From the NCBI GenBank assembly GCA_025757985.1, contig CP107210.1, positions 1,922,001-1,986,000 of the forward strand: DNA of 64,000 nucleotides. Reading direction: 5' to 3'. Of the stretch, positions 60,899 through 64,000 are shown one piece after another. The translations under genes were made by a program, and so were the position numbers. The notes beneath the pieces were generated by a model, which saw only the letters and a program-made list of their open reading frames with translations, was not told where the DNA came from and made no database searches. Source of the DNA: Oscillospiraceae bacterium (lineage in GTDB: Bacteria > Bacillota > Clostridia > Oscillospirales > Ruminococcaceae). Positions within the stretch are counted from its first letter, which is position 1. Every line of letters begins with the position of its first letter.

Positions 60899-60938
60899 AT
60901 AAATAAAAAGCGCCTCAGACCCACTGAGGCGCTTTATT
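60899..60938 (-). terminator. Terminator of the fucose operon
   Basis: AAAGCGCCTCAG pairs with CTGAGGCGCTTT around five bases. An A-rich left flank gives the T run for the minus strand. Confidence 0.85.
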
Positions 60939-60987
60939 GGCAAGTGTTCAATATCGACCTTTACTTCCGAAAAGTCGACAACATAAA

Positions 60988-62136
60988 TCACATCATGGAT
61001 CGATAGATACCTTCGATTTCCTCGACGCTGGTGTCGCGGGGGTTGCCGGGGCAGCAGGCATCGGCAAAGGCGGACTCAGCCAGGAACTGAACATCCTCCT
61101 CCTTCAGGATACCCTTCAGGTCGGCGGGAATGCCTACATCGGCGCTCAGCTTCTTGACGGCAGCAATCGTGGCATCGGCGGCCTCGGCATCGTTCATCTC
61201 GTCAATACCGGTCACGCCCATGGCCTTGCCGACAGCGCGGTAACGCTCACCGGCGGCATTCTTGTTGTACTCCAGACCGGTGGGCAGGATGATGGCGCAG
61301 GCAACACCGTGGGGGGTGTCATACAGGGCAGACAGACCGTGCGCCATGCTGTGAACAATGCCTAAGCCCACATTGGAGAAGCCCATGCCGGCGATGTACT
61401 GGCCCAGAGCCATGCCCTCGCGGCCCTCCGGGGTGTTCTGCACAGCACCGCGCAGATTCTCGGAGATCAGCTTGATAGCCTCCAGATGGAACATATCGGA
61501 GATGGTGCAGTGGCCCTTGGTGATGTAGCCCTCGATAGCGTGGGTCAGGGCGTCCATGCCGGTGGCGGCGGTCAGGCCCTTGGGCATGCTGGACATCATA
61601 TCGGGGTCAACGACTGCGACCTCGGGGATGTCGTTGGTGTCAACGCAGACGAACTTGCGCTTCTTCTCGACATCGGTGATAACATAGTTGATGGTGACCT
61701 CGGCAGCGGTGCCGGCGGTGGTGGGCACGGCGATGGTAAAGACCGCGTGCTTCTTGGTGGGGGCTACGCCCTCGAGACTGCGGACATCGGCGAACTCAGG
61801 GTTGTTGATGATGATGCCGATGGCCTTTGCGGTATCCATCGAGGAGCCGCCGCCGATGGTGACGATGCAGTCAGCCTCGGCAGCCTTAAAGGCGGCAACG
61901 CCGTCCTGAACATTCTGGATGGTGGGGTTGGGCTTGATCTCGCTGTAGACAGCGTAGGCAAAACCGGCGGCATCCAGCAGGTCGGTGACCTTCTTGGTGA
62001 CGCCGAACTTGATCAGATCGGGGTCAGAGCAGACAAAAGCCTTTTTGTAGCCGCGGGAGGTCAGCTCGGGAACGATATTCTCGATTGCGCCGTGACCATG
62101 ATAGGAAATGGTGTTCAAAACAATGCGGGATACCAT
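60988..62136 (-). CDS. fucO: Lactaldehyde reductase (iron-containing alcohol dehydrogenase)
   Basis: A 382-residue group III alcohol dehydrogenase that reduces L-lactaldehyde to 1,2-propanediol in fucose or rhamnose fermentation. IGGGSSMDTAKAIG binds NAD. The iron ligands are in DALTHAIEGY and GIVHSMAHGLSALYDTPHG. The overall sequence closely follows FucO. It lies 22 bases after fucI on the same strand and ends at a terminator. Confidence 0.92.
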   Translation of the reverse strand: MVSRIVLNTISYHGHGAIENIVPELTSRGYKKAFVCSDPDLIKFGVTKKVTDLLDAAGFAYAVYSEIKPNPTIQNVQDGVAAFKAAEADCIVTIGGGSSMDTAKAIGIIINNPEFADVRSLEGVAPTKKHAVFTIAVPTTAGTAAEVTINYVITDVEKKRKFVCVDTNDIPEVAVVDPDMMSSMPKGLTAATGMDALTHAIEGYITKGHCTISDMFHLEAIKLISENLRGAVQNTPEGREGMALGQYIAGMGFSNVGLGIVHSMAHGLSALYDTPHGVACAIILPTGLEYNKNAAGERYRAVGKAMGVTGIDEMNDAEAADATIAAVKKLSADVGIPADLKGILKEEDVQFLAESAFADACCPGNPRDTSVEEIEGIYRSMM

Positions 62137-62158
62137 AGTTTTCTCTCCTTATTCTAAC

Positions 62159-63943
<1,785 letters not shown>

Positions 63944-63960
63944 CTTGCTCTTCCTCCTTT

Positions 63961-64000
63961 TAGTTCAGAATGGTTTTATAGGTTTCGTAGGCGCGGTTCC
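63961..64000 (-). CDS. 3' end of an upstream gene (partial)
   Basis: The last codons of a minus-strand gene read NRAYETYKTILN before TAA, 17 bases upstream of the fucI start. The position in a fucose operon suggests a sugar kinase such as L-fuculokinase, but too little is visible to assign it. Confidence 0.5.

Noticed and set aside
60779..61006. 75-residue ORF downstream of the manA remnant
   Set aside because: Spans the fucO terminator, shows no ribosome site and has no recognisable features.

Overview
The window reads as the chromosome of a GC-rich Clostridia of the gut Oscillospiraceae type (Faecalibacterium / Gemmiger / Subdoligranulum group). This placement is an inference. It rests on protein style, high-GC codon use, intergenic palindromes built on GTAGGGGC or CTTCCCCC...GGATGAGGG, and Tn916-like mobile cargo. 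No rRNA, tRNA or CRISPR array was seen.

Layout. 1-2.34 kb: an AT-rich patch with a hybrid histidine kinase and a 56-residue membrane protein. 2.5-18 kb: housekeeping genes. These are gltX, an Rrf2 regulator divergent from cysK, mnmA, a cyclophilin coupled to a phospholipase-C-like protein, an ABC exporter with a 1289-residue FtsX-type permease, an MFS/UMF1 permease, an SpoU-type RNA methyltransferase and an O-acetylhomoserine sulfhydrylase. The promoters of rrf2, cysK and the sulfhydrylase share a TAGGTTG operator-like word. The sulfhydrylase also has a leader peptide, an antiterminator and a terminator that look like a classic attenuator.

18-26.5 kb: a legB-like nucleotide-sugar dehydratase, a DUF2142 protein and two tandem copies of a gene pair (large GT-C-like membrane protein plus small bitopic protein). 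26.7-32 kb: a signalling operon (REC-HD-GYP-GGDEF, HPt, EvgS-like hybrid kinase). Then pyrG and a PAP2 protein. 34.9-41.9 kb, minus strand: a seven-gene operon plus a leading membrane gene, containing wecE, a GNAT, two GT-C enzymes, an ArnC/GtrB-like GT2 and two small EamA/SMR proteins. It looks like a complete route for a lipid-carried 4-amino-6-deoxy sugar and its transfer to an envelope polymer.

42-48.5 kb: an integrated-element scar. A large serine recombinase abuts a 3' fragment resembling a sporulation sigma factor. Two tiny ORFs, a GC-rich structured region resembling HEARO/omega RNA without its nuclease, and Tn916-type cargo (region-2-like and region-4 sigma-like proteins, a CD1108-like M23 peptidase, DUF3846) follow. 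48.6-64 kb: a glycan-utilisation region. It has a 1942-residue cell-surface beta-helix protein, a cytoplasmic GH2, a PHP phosphoesterase, an organophosphate-antiporter-like MFS, a manA pseudogene cut by a MITE-like repeat, and fucO-fucI followed upstream by a truncated gene at the window edge. Together they suggest use of fucose-containing, possibly phosphorylated, glycans.
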